This document shows, one piece after another, positions 51,118-61,695 of a stretch of DNA of 64,000 nucleotides. The notes under the pieces are model-generated. The model ran no database searches and was not told the DNA's origin. It saw only the letters and a program-made list of their open reading frames with translations. Within the stretch, counting starts at the first letter, position 1. Each line of letters opens with the position of its first letter. The stretch spans positions 434,001 to 498,000 of the forward strand of contig JAFEMH010000076.1 of assembly GCA_022495995.1 (NCBI GenBank). Direction: 5' to 3'. A program made the translations under genes and the position numbers. The stretch is from Adenophora triphylla var. japonica. Lineage: Eukaryota > Streptophyta > Magnoliopsida > Asterales > Campanulaceae.

Positions 51118-51644
51118 GAGGTCTCTAGAGTGGATTTAGGAACAAAACAAACAATGAACAAATTTTTACGCACATTTTGTTTATTTTTTGCTTTATTTGG
51201 GCGCCGATGGGGCGAAGACATTGTATTACTGTTTTATTTGCTTTTCTAATTTATGCTTTTTTAATTTGCATATTACTTGAGCCTCGGGGCAGTTTTTTGC
51301 TTGGAATTGGGGCTGAAACGGGGCCAAAATGATTTATAATGATATATAAATGCTTGGGTGACCTTTGAACATGTTTTTGTACAGGTCTTGGTTGAGAAAA
51401 TGGGGTGAAAAACTCCCTTGGGCAGCAACTTTGGTTGCTGCAGATTTTTTCTGCAGATGGCAAATGTAGCCGTGCGGCATGGACCTGAGGGCAAATGAGG
51501 CCGTGCCGCTCACGGTCTGCTGGCTGGTTATTTTACGAATAAAAGCAAGGCTTGGCCATTTCATTTCATTTTCAACTCTAGACTTGTCCCAATTGTTCCC
51601 GAGCACATATTGGACTTAAAGACACCATCTTTGGTCATTTTGCA
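51118..51644 (+). other. Spacer between the two antisense genes of E
   Basis: AT-rich 3' UTR-like part (51150-51300) then TATATAAAT at about 51340-51348, a candidate TATA box 300 bp before the next gene. GCCGTGCGGC-type palindromes (51470-51515) recur as in the LTR and in the PMD upstream region. Confidence 0.5.
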
Positions 51645-53262
51645 ATGGAGAAGCCCGTCGGATTGCAAAGGGGAAGCGAGACCGTTTTACGTCCGATCTT
51701 CAATCTTGGGTGAAACACAACTTCCAATTTCACAAGGGGCTGCTTGATTCTTCTTTCAAGATCAAGTCTTTATGGCATTTGAGGGATCTCCCGCCCGATT
51801 GGGACCTTTTGAGAGCAGCAGCAAGGTTTTTGGGACGTCCGGAGACACGTTCTTGCTTTTCTTACAACGATATTGTCCCAACGCATGAAGACTTCCGAGC
51901 CTTGATTGGGGGTCCCAAATTGAGGCTATATCGATTCCTGCGATCGAAGACGTGCCGGTGGCGGCAAAGCTTGCATCTTTTCTGCGAGATTTCTTTGGAA
52001 GAGGCTGAGGATGATGATAGCCGGACGGGATTGACCTTTACGATATCCCGGGCGGAGTTTGGGTCTCCGGCTATGGCTGCGACCACGGTAGCTATGGATG
52101 CCTTTATTCTCTGCATATTTTACGCTCTGTTCACCGGCGAGTCCGTGGGGATCTGTCATGGTGGTCTCTTGGACATGGTCGAGAGGCTGAGGCTGGGAAG
52201 GACATTGTCCCACTGGTTTTGGGAGAGACATTGCATGGCATTGACGGGATGGCTAGGGGAGACCATTTCATGAGGTCTAGGAGTCCACTGTGCTAACTTT
52301 ATGGCTGCGGGGAGAGGCTCGGGGCTTTGCCGGGGGCTTTGCCGACTCGGTGCCCTTGGGTGATTTCTCGGAGAGGTGCACCGAGGCAACGAGGACCGGG
52401 GTAGGCTGGGAGGTGACGATGGCTAGGCTATCCACTTCGGACATCCGTTGGTGGATACCTCCTTTGGAGGTTGCGGACCGGGAGGATATTTCGGGGAGTC
52501 CTATATAGTGAGGGTTCCGGGGTTACGCGGTCGTCCTTCTACATTCCCTGCTTGGTATCCCGGGCGGTTCGGGGCTTTACGGGAGCCGTTGAGTGATTGG
52601 GAGGACATCCGGACCATGGAGGTGATGCCATTGGATATGAGGGATCCGGCCCGGCTTCTCATTCTTCTCGAGGGCTTGGACATACACCGCTTTCCCACCC
52701 GGGGCTATCTTCGGGAGCGGGAAGAGCACCATCTTGACCACTGTCTACTTGGGTAGTACGAGAGGGAAATGGGAGCGACTCGGGTCATTTTGGGGGAGAG
52801 ACGTCGGGCTTTATTGGGGGCGGCTGCGACTCGAGTAGGACTCGAGGGAGGCGAGGCTAAGGCGAGTCGCCATAACCGGTCGGGTGACACGATCGGAGAT
52901 ATGGAGGCTCGATACAAGAGATTGTCCGAGGTCGCTCCTTTGGCCCGAGGCTCGAGAGGGAGGAAGTGCGGACTCGTGCTCGTGTAGAAAGGGCACTTAT
53001 TGACACGGGTTTGGTAGAGGCTCCGGTGAGGATACCGGAGATCGGAATGAGGGATACCGACATTATAGAGAAGAAGAGAAAGAAAACTCGACGGGGTCGA
53101 GGTAAAAGGAAGAAGACCAAAGAAGACTCGGCGAATGACGGCGACGGATCTTTTCTTAGGATTCCCTTATTGCCATTTTGCAAACACATTAGTTTATTTA
53201 GGCATTTTTGTATTTTAGATCTTTGTAGCGAGGTTAGCGAGTCAAGAGTAGACCGTGCTTGA
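51645..53262 (+). pseudogene. Second antisense cassette gene of element E
   Basis: Start ATG 51645 (M-E-K-P-V-G-L-Q-R-G), one frameshift, then a 187-residue open part from about 51710: DLQSWVKHNFQFHKGLL, LRDLPPDWDLLRAAARFLG, S-Y-N-D-I-V-P-T-H-E-D-F-R-A-L-I-G-G-P-K, V-A-M-D-A-F-I-L-C-I-F-Y-A-L-F. Downstream frames give W-I-P-P-L-E-V, VRVPGLRGRPSTFPAWYPGR and a basic tail KKRKKTRRGRGKRKK that may be a nuclear signal. The layout resembles the plant repeat-associated family annotated as DUF7745; tentative. Same strand as the PMD gene and opposite to pol. Homologues at 29182-30282 and 1-516. Confidence 0.6.
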
Positions 53263-53550
53263 ACTCATCAAGAAGTTTTTAACTTGTAATGAACAAGAAA
53301 TATTATCTTAGAAATTAATCAAGACACATTTCATGGAAATTCAAATGTCTTATTGCTTGGGACCCGTTTTATGAAAAGCTGAAATGTCCTTTATTTTTAT
53401 TTATTGTTTAGGACGCACTTCATGGAAGCTTGATTGCCCTTTTTTATTGTTTAGACCGAACCATAAATGAGCTGCCTACGTTCCCCTTTTACAAGAAAGA
53501 CTAAGGGGCTCAGGTCTTCGTAGTTCATTACGGTGAACTATTTTTTTCTA
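53263..53550 (-). promoter_or_regulatory. Post-pol stem-loop motif region, element E
   Basis: Minus strand: CCCCTTAG...AAAAGGGG, AACGTAGGCAGC, GGTTCGGTCTAAA, the same block as in A after pol. Degenerate ATTTCATGGAA-type repeats at 53320-53430 (CACTTCATGGAAGCTTG). No gene. Confidence 0.6.
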
Positions 53551-53559
53551 TTTTTTTTA

Positions 53560-53845
53560 TGTGCGGCCACTGTTTTTGCCTAGACCGCCCTTTTTGGGTT
53601 TCGGCCTAGTGGGCATTACTCTTTTTGCACTAAGATTTTTTTCTTTTTTTTATGTGCAACCATTTGTCTTTTGCCTAGACCGCCCTTTTTGGGGTTTTCG
53701 GCCTAGTGGGTATTACTCTTTTTGCACTAAGATTTTTCTTCTTTTTTTTATATGTGACACCCTGTCTTTTTTAAACTGCCCTTTTGGGATTTTTATTTAG
53801 CCGGGTATTACTCTTTTTGCACTAAGATTTTTTTTATATATTTTT
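53560..53845 (-). repeat. Post-pol 95-bp tandem repeat of E, three units
   Basis: Units contain CCTAGACCGCCCTTTTTGGG, GGCCTAGTGGGCATTACTC and TTTTTGCACTAAGATTTTT. Same repeat as 37536-37738 in D. Confidence 0.85.
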
Positions 53846-53850
53846 TTATT

Positions 53851-54980
53851 TTAGACATAGTATCTTGAGCTTATCACCGTTATTTGGGTGGACAAAGGGA
53901 TTGCCGTCCAGGTCTGCAAGCTTCATGGCTCCTCCCGATAGTATCTTCTGCACCACATAAGGGCCAATCCAAAAGGGTTCCCATTTTCCCAGGGGGTTGC
54001 CTCTGGTAGGGGCTTCACTTTCAACACTAAGTCACCCTCTTTGATGTCTCTGGCCTTGACCTTTTTGTCAAACGCTCTGGCCATTCGCCTCTGGTAGGCT
54101 CGGGTGTGTTCCATGGCTTTTAGCCTTCTCTCATCAAGCAGGGCCAACTCATCATGCCGGCTGCGCAACCACTCTACTTCATTGACACTGTTTTCCAGGA
54201 GGACCCTTAATGACGGGATTTCCAACTCCACTTTGGTAACACCGCTTCCATCCCAGTAGGTTAGGGCAAAGGAGTTTCTCCTGTAGGCATTTGTTCGACA
54301 GACGTTACGTAGCCCCGAGTGCCAAGTGCGGCTTTTCGGGCCAATCACGACCACGGGTGGCCATTTTCCGGATGATCCGTTCGAGCGTCTTATTAGCGGC
54401 TTCCACGGCTCCGTTAGTCGAGTGCATGCGGGGATGACTTATGGCGAGTGATTCTGAACTCTGACAGTAACCTATCGCAGTCTCCTTCAAAGTGCGACCC
54501 ATTATCGGAAATGATCTCGTTGGGCACCCCATATACGCACATTATGTTTTCTTTGATAAAGCTGGGCAACTTTTCTAGAAGTGAGGACCTTGTAGGACTT
54601 GGCCTCTACCCACTTGGTGAAGTAGTCGATGGCTACTAGCACAAATTCATGCCCATTGCTTCCTGGGCTATCTTCCCTATCACGTCAATACCCCGGGTTG
54701 CAAACGGCCAAGGAGTCGTCATGCGGTACGAGTCATGAGGCGGGAGATGGTTGAGGTTGGCGAACCGCTAGCACTTGTCGCATGCTCGGACGTGCTTGGA
54801 CACGATCTGTTTCCATGGAAATCCGGTAGTAACCCATTCTGAGGATGACTTGCATCAGGGCTCTGGCATTCATATGAGGACCGCAGAGACCATTGTGGAC
54901 TTCGGTCATCAACTCTTTGGCCTTTTCTTGAGTGACGCACAAGAGGAGTGGTACTTGGTACTGCTTCTTGTACAGGTTGC
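53851..54980 (-). pseudogene. pol: E pol: integrase and C-terminal region
   Basis: C-terminal region 53860-54230 (LALLDERRLKAMEHTRAYQR, ARAFDKKVKARDIKEGDLVL). Core: G-V-E-A-A-N-K-T-L-E-R-I-I-R-K (about 54370-54420), DNG-S-H-F-E-G-D at 54480-54510, and F-A-T-R-G-I-D-V-I-G-K-I at 54675-54715 with the catalytic aspartate kept (GAC 54686-54684). The zinc finger is HMNARALMQVILRMGYYRIS with C-D-K-C damaged. More indels than D; several sit at CTG/CAG sites. Confidence 0.8.
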
Positions 54981-55740
54981 CTCCTAGAATGACATAATGG
55001 GAGGCCAACCTTTTCAGGGCTTGCAAGCTCTTGACTCTGATACCTTCTTTTGGTCTACCTTCTTCGTCTCTGAAAGCTGACTCTCCATCTTTGAGGAATT
55101 GGTAAATTTGTTTGTACCAGGGTTCCTTTATAGGCTCGGGTCCCAGGTCTACTTCACAACAAAAGGCTAGGGCTTCTCTTCTACCCACTCGAAAGGGTTT
55201 TATGGCTTTTCCCTCGGGGATCTCTACCAATGAGGCTAGAGTAGCTAGGGCATCTGTGAATCTGTTCTTTTCCCTTGGCAAGTAGTGGAAAGTCACTTCT
55301 CTGAATTGTCCAGTCAACTCTTCCATATAGGCATGATACCGCTGCAGATTAGGGTCCACAGTCTTCCATTTGTTGGAAACCTGATTGATGATCAGGGCTG
55401 AGTCTCCGTAAACTTCGAGCTCCTTGACATTCCTTTCTAAGGCAACTTCCAAACCAGCAATGCAAGCTTCGTACTCGGCGACATTGTTCGTGGCAGGGAA
55501 GTTCAACTTGAGGGCTATTGGCGTGTGCTCATCTTTCGGATCGACCAGTAGCATCTCGACGTCGTTTCCTCTTTTGTTAGCGGCTCCGTCAAAGAATAAT
55601 TGCCATCGATTCTCGGGCTCAACTGCGAAAATCCCTTCATCTGGGAATTGGGGTTCAGGCCCTCTGTCCTCATTACTGGGGAAGTTCGCCAGGTGGTCGA
55701 CAATGCTTGACCCTTGATGGCCTTTACGGTCACATAGTTG
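54981..55740 (-). pseudogene. pol: E pol: archaeal-like RNase H and connector
   Basis: Open 273 residues from 55554: NNVAEYEACIAGLEVALERN, VYGDSALIINQVSNKWKTVD, F-H-Y-L-P-R-E-K-N-R-F, then V-G-R-R-E-A-L-A-F-C-C-E-V-D-L-G. The DGAA start of the domain is at about 55580-55600 in another frame. Confidence 0.8.
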
Positions 55741-56880
55741 ATGTCGTACTACGCCAGAAGAAGGACCACTTTGCTAGACGCATCGAGAGGGAAGGCTTAT
55801 CAAAGATGTACTTGATGGGGTCCATTTTTGAGACCAAATTCACGGGGTGGGCTTGCATATAATGCTTCACTTACCGACTACCCGGACCGGATCCTGCACA
55901 GTCTTTTCACATCTTGAGTAATTGAGCTCACTTCCTGCAGACTTCCGTGACAAAGTAAATGGCATTCTCTGCGAGAGTCTTTCTTCTCTGAGCAAGCATA
56001 GCCCCAACTGCCGTATCGGTGACGGTGAGATAGAGCGAGAAGAGGTTTACGTCTATGTGGGGGCATAGCATTGGAGGATGTACTAAGTATGCCTTGATCT
56101 GGTCAAAAGCATCTGGCATTCTTCGGTCCATTACGTGTCTACATTCTTCTTCATGAGCTTGAAGATGGGCTCGCACATAGTGGTCAGGCGGTTGGACGAA
56201 ACGGCGATGTCTTGCAACTTCCCCATAAAGCTCTTGACTTACATGCAGGTTTGAGGTGGCCTCATATCCATAATGGCTTTGATCTTTCGGGGGTCATCTT
56301 CGATACCTCGCTCAGTGACCATATACCCAAGCACTTTTCCCCTTGTCACTCCGAAGGTGCATTTAGCGGGGTTTAGTCTCATGGAATGTTGTCTCGGCCT
56401 CTCAAAGAACTTTCGCGAGTCAACAAAGTGCTTGCCCATCCTCGCCTTTGGAGTGGATTATCATGTCGTCTACGTAGACCTCAATCTCCTTGTGGATCAT
56501 GTCATGAAAAAGCGCGGTCGCTGCCCTTTGGTAAGTAGCCGGCGTTCTTAAGCCCAAATGGCATCCTTTGTATAGCGATAAGTTCCCCACGGTGTGGTGA
56601 AGGGTGTCTTTTCTTGGTCTTCTTCGGCCATCTTGATGCAGTTGTAGCACAAGCCATCAACGAAGGATTTGACTTCGTAGTTGGCGGTGGAATCCACCGG
56701 GATGTCTATGTTTGGCAAAGGGTAATCGTCCTTGGGGCTGGCCTTGTTCAGATCTCGGAAATCCACACAGAAGCGCACCTTCCCATTGGCTTTGGTTACG
56801 GTCACAATATTGGACAACCATGTCGGATATTCGATGACTACGATGAATCCTACCCCAATAGCTTCTCAATTTCTTCTTTG
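55741..56880 (-). pseudogene. pol: E pol: reverse transcriptase and RNase H
   Basis: RT parts: MSNIVTVTKANGKVRFCVDF, D-L-N-K-A-S-P-K-D-D-Y-P-L-P-N-I-D-I, VYVDDMIIHSKGEDG with YVDD at 56476-56465, LNPAKCTFGVTRGKVLGYMV. RNase H parts: FDQIKAYLVHPPMLCPHIDV, LYLTVTDTAVGAMLAQ. Frame broken at least six times relative to D. Confidence 0.8.
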
Positions 56881-57600
56881 ACCTGTAGAGACCATTCTGG
56901 CTTGATCTTTCTCAATTTACGCTGCGCTTAGCATCTGGTGCTAGAGGGATTACGTGCTCTACTATCGAGCTGTCTAGCCCCGGCATATCCTGTATGACCA
57001 TGCAAACACGTCGACGTATTCTACGAGCGAGATCGATCGATCTGTCCCGTTCAACCCCCTGGAAGAAGTTTCCAATCTGTGTCTCTTTAGGTTCCTCGAC
57101 AGTACCCAAGTTCACACTTGTCAAAACCTCCTCGGCGGCTTGGGCCCGGTTTTCCTCTTTTACGAAACACTGCTTAAAGATTTCTTTAATGTATTGTTCA
57201 TTTAGTGTGTTTGCATCTTGTTCAAATGATTCATTATTAAGCTGTTGTTAAGTTTTGAGTTAATTTATCATTTGTTAAGTTGGCAATAAGAGGATACTCG
57301 GAAAGATCTGTCATTTCATTCAAAATAAGGGGAAAGATGACATCGATTACATTTTGATAGTCCTCGGGCGTGAGGCCTTCGGATGACTCGGAAGGGCCGG
57401 AATTCAAAGATTCCACGATTCGGCTGTATAGACGCTGCGACTCTGGACCACTACACTACTTATTGACTCGAGGGTGTTTGACAAGGGTTGGACCGGGATC
57501 TCACTCCTTCTTCTTTGTTGCCACAGGGAGTAGCGGTCTTGTCGGCGTTCCCATTTAGTACATGCATCCTGTGGATCATAATTGCCTTTGTTGACACCAT
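56881..57600 (-). pseudogene. E pre-RT linker with protease deletion
   Basis: Keeps SEGLTPEDYQNVIDVIFPLI, L-N-E-M-T-D-L-S-E-Y-P-L-I-A-N-L-T-N-D-K-L and NLGTVEEPKETQIGNFFQGV as in D. Upstream of about 57560 the protease, G-patch-like part and acidic linker found in D are absent, so about 2 kb was lost. Confidence 0.65.
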
Positions 57601-58215
57601 TTCCATGGGGAATACCTAACTATATGGCGGAATCTCCTTTACGAACTTAACTTTATCCATACGTACCTCAGGGCGTAGGACCGGTTGTGCTTTCGGCATC
57701 GAGATACGGCTTTCTTCATCCCAAAAGTCTTCTGGCTTGTTCACTCTTCTTTCCACCTTTTCCCAAAGCAGTGGGGCGATCCTCGGGAGCGGTAAGAGCC
57801 ATTACAAATACATTATGCTCATCATGGGTGATGAAGGGCTCTGAAGAAACTTTCATTAACATGGCTTGTTTCACTTCAAACTCGCAATGTTCATAAGTGA
57901 GCCTTTCTTACGTAATCTTGACCATATGGTTCTTGGTTCGATATCATAGAAAAGAGGCCGAGCTCGACAACATTAACGAAATCGGTTCCGACTATGGGCC
58001 CAAATTTGTCCTTCCATGGCGGCGGCATTAATCAAATCTTTCCACTTTCCTTGTAATTCGGCATAAGGAACATTGAATTTGAGAATGTCTATGATCTCCG
58101 GATTTCCAAAGTTGGCGCATTCGTCTCCCGAACTCGATCATGTTGACACGATTGTTAGCGGGAAGAGGGTTCTTGACCACATTAGGACCCGAGGTGGCTC
58201 CGGCTTGCCTTCTTC
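57601..58215 (-). pseudogene. E conserved linker domain after gag
   Basis: Scattered frames: K-F-N-V-P-Y-A-E-L-Q-G-K-W-K-D-L-I-N-A (about 58020-58080), and MLMKVSSEPFITHDEHNVFV then ALTAPEDRPTALGKGGKKSE (about 57740-57860). It matches the linker domain of D and A. Function unknown. Confidence 0.55.
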
Positions 58216-58730
58216 AATTAGGCGAGAGATTAGGAACTTCAGATAGGTGCAATCATTGGTGTTATGCCCATGATATTTGTGAAAACGGCAATGCTTGGTT
58301 TCATCCATTCGACACTAGGGTTTTTGGGTTTCCGAGTTTTCCAAGGTGCGATGAGTCCTTCGGCTACCAAACCGTCAAAGACCTTCTCTAGTGGCATTCC
58401 GAAATCATCTGCGGTATAGAAGCGAGGTCTTGGCTTTGCAGCTACTTGGCTTGAATTTTGTCCCACTTTCTCATTACGGATGTAATTGACGGCGTGACCG
58501 TTTCTTTTCCTTTTATAGTGACAGTAGGGCGTTTGACAGCTGGTGCTTTGTAGCGATAAGAACTGGCTGATCCTGTGGCTGGGCCATGTTGAAGGCATTT
58601 TCAAACTTGGTACCAGCGTTTACCATTGCCCGAAGGTCAGGATAATAGTAATTGCCAATTTGGACCCTTAGTTGAGGCTTTAAGCAAGATTGGAAGATCT
58701 CCATCTGCTCCTCTTCATTCAGTGGAGTCA
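58216..58730 (-). pseudogene. gag: E gag C-terminal part with zinc knuckle
   Basis: MMTPLNEEEQMEIFQSCLKP, Y-Y-P-D-L-R-A-M-V-N-A-G-T-K-F-E and a CHH knuckle KHCRFHKYHGHNTNDC at about 58275-58222, in frames shifted from the main gag frame. Binds element RNA. Confidence 0.7.
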
Positions 58731-59939
58731 TCATTTCACTAAGCTTCCAATTCCATCTCCTGTAAAATTCACTTGCGGCTCATCTGGGCGGTAGAGTGCC
58801 TTATAGGTCATTCCTGTGGTTTCCCAATTCAAGTTAGCCTTATACTTCTCCAGAAATGCTTCCTTAATTTGGTCCCAGGTGGCTCGGGCCTCTGGTTTTA
58901 CATGCAGGAACCATCTAAGAGCCGAACCCTTTAATGACAGCTGAAAATGGTCGGCCATTTGTTGATGTGTACAATCCTTGGCTCTCATGGCAAGAAGGTA
59001 GCTTTCAATATGAGTCCGGGGACAATCGGTGCCGTTGAACTTTTCAATCTCTGGCATTCGGAATTTTGGAGGAAGAGGGACAATTTTGCTGGGATCAGTA
59101 ATCTGGTATGCCGCCTTTTTGGTGTTCAGTTCTCCGAACTTCTCTTGCATGGACTTAACTTGTTCCATCAACCAAGTCATGTTGGGGTCGGGGGACGGTT
59201 TCGATTCTGAAGCAGGCTTGTCAGATTTGAGTGGCGGGATGTGGGTGGCACGGTGGTAGGCTGGTACTATGGGTTGGGGGTCTTTGGAAGGGAAGTAGGT
59301 ATAAACTTGGCCTGGTCCTGTGTTTCCCTGAGGCTGACCAGAGGCATAGGAATTAGGCTCGTAGTTGCAGAAGTTGGAAAAAGGAGCCTCGTGGGATCCT
59401 ATTGGCAAGGTTGGGGGTGGAAGATCTGCTGTGGCAGGGAAGGAGTTGAAAAGGTCACTTGATTGATTCTGAGGCACAGAAGTTGTCTGGGACGGCCCAT
59501 ACTGGGGAGAGGAAGCGAATCCCATAGGGTAGTGCAGAGGCTGCGTTGCAGGGATAGCTGTGGCGTTTGTTCTCTGTTGGTAGGGAACAAAGCTGGGTCT
59601 TATCTGAGGAGGAGAGGGTGTCGGGACCACATTGGCTTGGGATCTTGGAAAAGACTGAAAAGGGACAATCTTTGGCAAAGGATCATATGTGGATGGAGGA
59701 GGGCATTGGTTATAGGCTAGGGGGGCTGAGATGGTTACTTCTGGAGTTTCATCTTCTACCATAACCAAGGAACCGTTAGGCTCTACCACTATCTGGACCC
59801 CATGACGGCGTAGCGCATCAATGAGCATGGCCTGCTGTTCCTCATGGGCCTTACGGCTGTTTTCCAGGGCTAAGGCTAGCTCTTCTTCCCTAGTCATCTG
59901 GTTACCCAAACCAGTACTGTTTTCTGTCGAATCGGACAT
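58731..59939 (-). CDS. gag: E gag, N-terminal region and capsid
   Basis: 402 residues from ATG 59939 (MSDSTENSTGLGNQMTREEE). Residues 15-50 are a likely coiled coil (LALALENSRKAHEEQQAMLI). 70-280 are proline/glutamine-rich and low complexity. The capsid (retrotrans_gag) core is at about 295-395: F-R-M-P-E-I-E-K-F-N-G-T-D-C-P, HIESYLLAMRAKDCTHQQMA, SLKGSALRWF, then A-F-L-E-K-Y-K-A-N-L. The start fits the conserved leader just upstream. Best preserved gag in the window. Confidence 0.85.
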   Translation of the reverse strand: MSDSTENSTGLGNQMTREEELALALENSRKAHEEQQAMLIDALRRHGVQIVVEPNGSLVMVEDETPEVTISAPLAYNQCPPPSTYDPLPKIVPFQSFPRSQANVVPTPSPPQIRPSFVPYQQRTNATAIPATQPLHYPMGFASSPQYGPSQTTSVPQNQSSDLFNSFPATADLPPPTLPIGSHEAPFSNFCNYEPNSYASGQPQGNTGPGQVYTYFPSKDPQPIVPAYHRATHIPPLKSDKPASESKPSPDPNMTWLMEQVKSMQEKFGELNTKKAAYQITDPSKIVPLPPKFRMPEIEKFNGTDCPRTHIESYLLAMRAKDCTHQQMADHFQLSLKGSALRWFLHVKPEARATWDQIKEAFLEKYKANLNWETTGMTYKALYRPDEPQVNFTGDGIGSLVK

Positions 59940-61674
59940 TCTGACTCTCTGCGGGTGACCAAACGAGGATTCTGGCGATGTGAGAATTCTGCGCTAACAA
60001 GTCGGCTGACCCGGTGTTCTCACCCACTTCTTTCTCGCTGCGAGAAAGGGATAGGAAAGGTTCAGACTCGGGGTAGGTGTTTAGGCTGAAGGCTCAGGCA
60101 ATATGCAAATTAGAATCTTCCAGTTTACTTAAAACAGTGTCTTTTATTAATATCTATTTGGTTGGAAAAGGGGATATGCCCTTCTTTTTCGCAACTACTC
60201 TAGATCCTGGATCAGTGGGTTCTGTCACTACGTCTATAAGCCCCTCGTATTCCACCTGTATTTCGACCTCCCAGGGTGGACAGCCCCGGGCGAGGGTCCT
60301 ATAGGGCACGTGGATCCCACCAACCGAGAGTAAAGAACGCTCCTAATGGGTCTAGCGGGTCATAGGAACTTTCAACGCACGAGCGATGCGGATTATAATC
60401 AAGGCAATACCGGGAAAGTCTCGTCTTTCTGCCTTGATAGAATTTTTTGGCAGAGTTTCGCTTGAGCGAATGACGTTTTGACTTTCGGTAATGTCCGAGA
60501 AGATAATAGGCATGGGTCGGGCGGCAAAAGCCGGATAACACAGTGTCACATTGAACTTCGTTGCATACGCCGGGCGTGAGTCAGAATCGAAGTCAATGCC
60601 GGGTCAAGATCTTGCCAATTTTTCCTTGTCGGAATTTTGGCAGAGCTTCGCTTGAGTGAAAGATCTTTTGATTTGTTGGCAAAGACTCGGTCTCGACTCT
60701 TACGCATTCCGTGCGGGTCAAGGTCAAAGTCAATGTCGGAGTCAAGATCCTACCAATTTTTCCTTGTCGGAATTTTGGCGGAGTTCCGCTTGAGCGAAAA
60801 TCTTGGCTTCCGTTATGAACTAAGGCTTGACCTTTACGAGGGTATGCAACTGGGCTATATGACACGGACTAGACCAAAAACCAACCAAAAAGTCACGGTT
60901 TTTTGAAACGTGTGACACGGACTGTGCATTGGTCGACACTGGCTGCCATGGGGAGGTTGGAATGATTCCGTGCGCGCCCGGGAGCATCGTAAAGGCTGTC
61001 CGTGATCGCAGGAACCACTCCGGGTTTGAAGGACGTGCGTGCAAAGTGTACAGGATATATCAGGTGCGCGTAGTGTGCGGTCTCCTAAAAATATTCCTTT
61101 TTGAGTTAAAACAGAGATTTTCATGAAATGTGTTTTAAAGGAATGATTTTCGGGACGGGGAAAATGCAGCACGTAAGCACGTAAATTTTCTGGGAGCCCC
61201 AGTCAGTCATGGAGCTGAGTAGCCCCAAGATGCTAGAACTGCCAGATTAACCATGATTTTTCCTGGTGGAATTGCCACTGAGGTCGTCCGGTCAGAATCC
61301 AAGGAGGATTGAGCCGTACGACTGCATGGATCAATTTTCCAGGTTCCACTCCTTTGCTATATTTATTTTTTTCGGGTTGTTTCCCGTTCAAAGTATGCAC
61401 AGATTCCAAGATGCAAATGATGCAATACAAAGTAAAGAAAGCAAGCACGATTAATGAAATCAGCGACGGGAGTCTAACCCGCTCAAAGGGAAAAGCTTTC
61501 TTTTTATTTTTCAAATTTTTTTTTTCCAAAAGGGATACTGGTACATGGGATTGTTAAACCACCGGTTATCCCAACTCCCACATCAGGGAGTGTACAGGAA
61601 GGTTAAGTGGTTTCCACCTTTATACCGAGTATCGATTTTTGTTTTGAAAATAAAAGCTTTTCTCCTTTGGGATG
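59940..61674 (-). promoter_or_regulatory. 5' leader of element E
   Basis: No gene. Pre-gag block 60095-60310 (minus strand CTATAGGACCCTCGCCC, GAGGGGCTTATAGACGTAG, GTTTTAAGTAAACTGG) is shared with A, B, D. A second shared block is at 60840-61120 (GACCGCACACTACGCGCAC, TTGGTTGGTTTTTGGTC, CCGTGTCATA). A 138-bp segment is duplicated at about 60597-60880 (CAATTTTTCCTTGTCGGAAT then TTTGGC on the plus strand). Confidence 0.7.
60597..60880 (-). repeat. 138-bp direct duplication in E leader
   Basis: Two copies with CAATTTTTCCTTGTCGGAAT, GGCAGAGCTTCGCTTGAG; a third partial copy of the core is at about 60440-60470. Confidence 0.7.
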
Positions 61675-61675
61675 T

Positions 61676-61692
61676 CCCCAGCAGAGTCGCCA
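61676..61692 (-). promoter_or_regulatory. Primer-binding site, element E
   Basis: Minus strand TGGCGACTCTGCTGGGG, four bases inside the LTR end. Same class as A and B. D keeps only its first five bases. Confidence 0.85.
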
Positions 61693-61695
61693 AAC

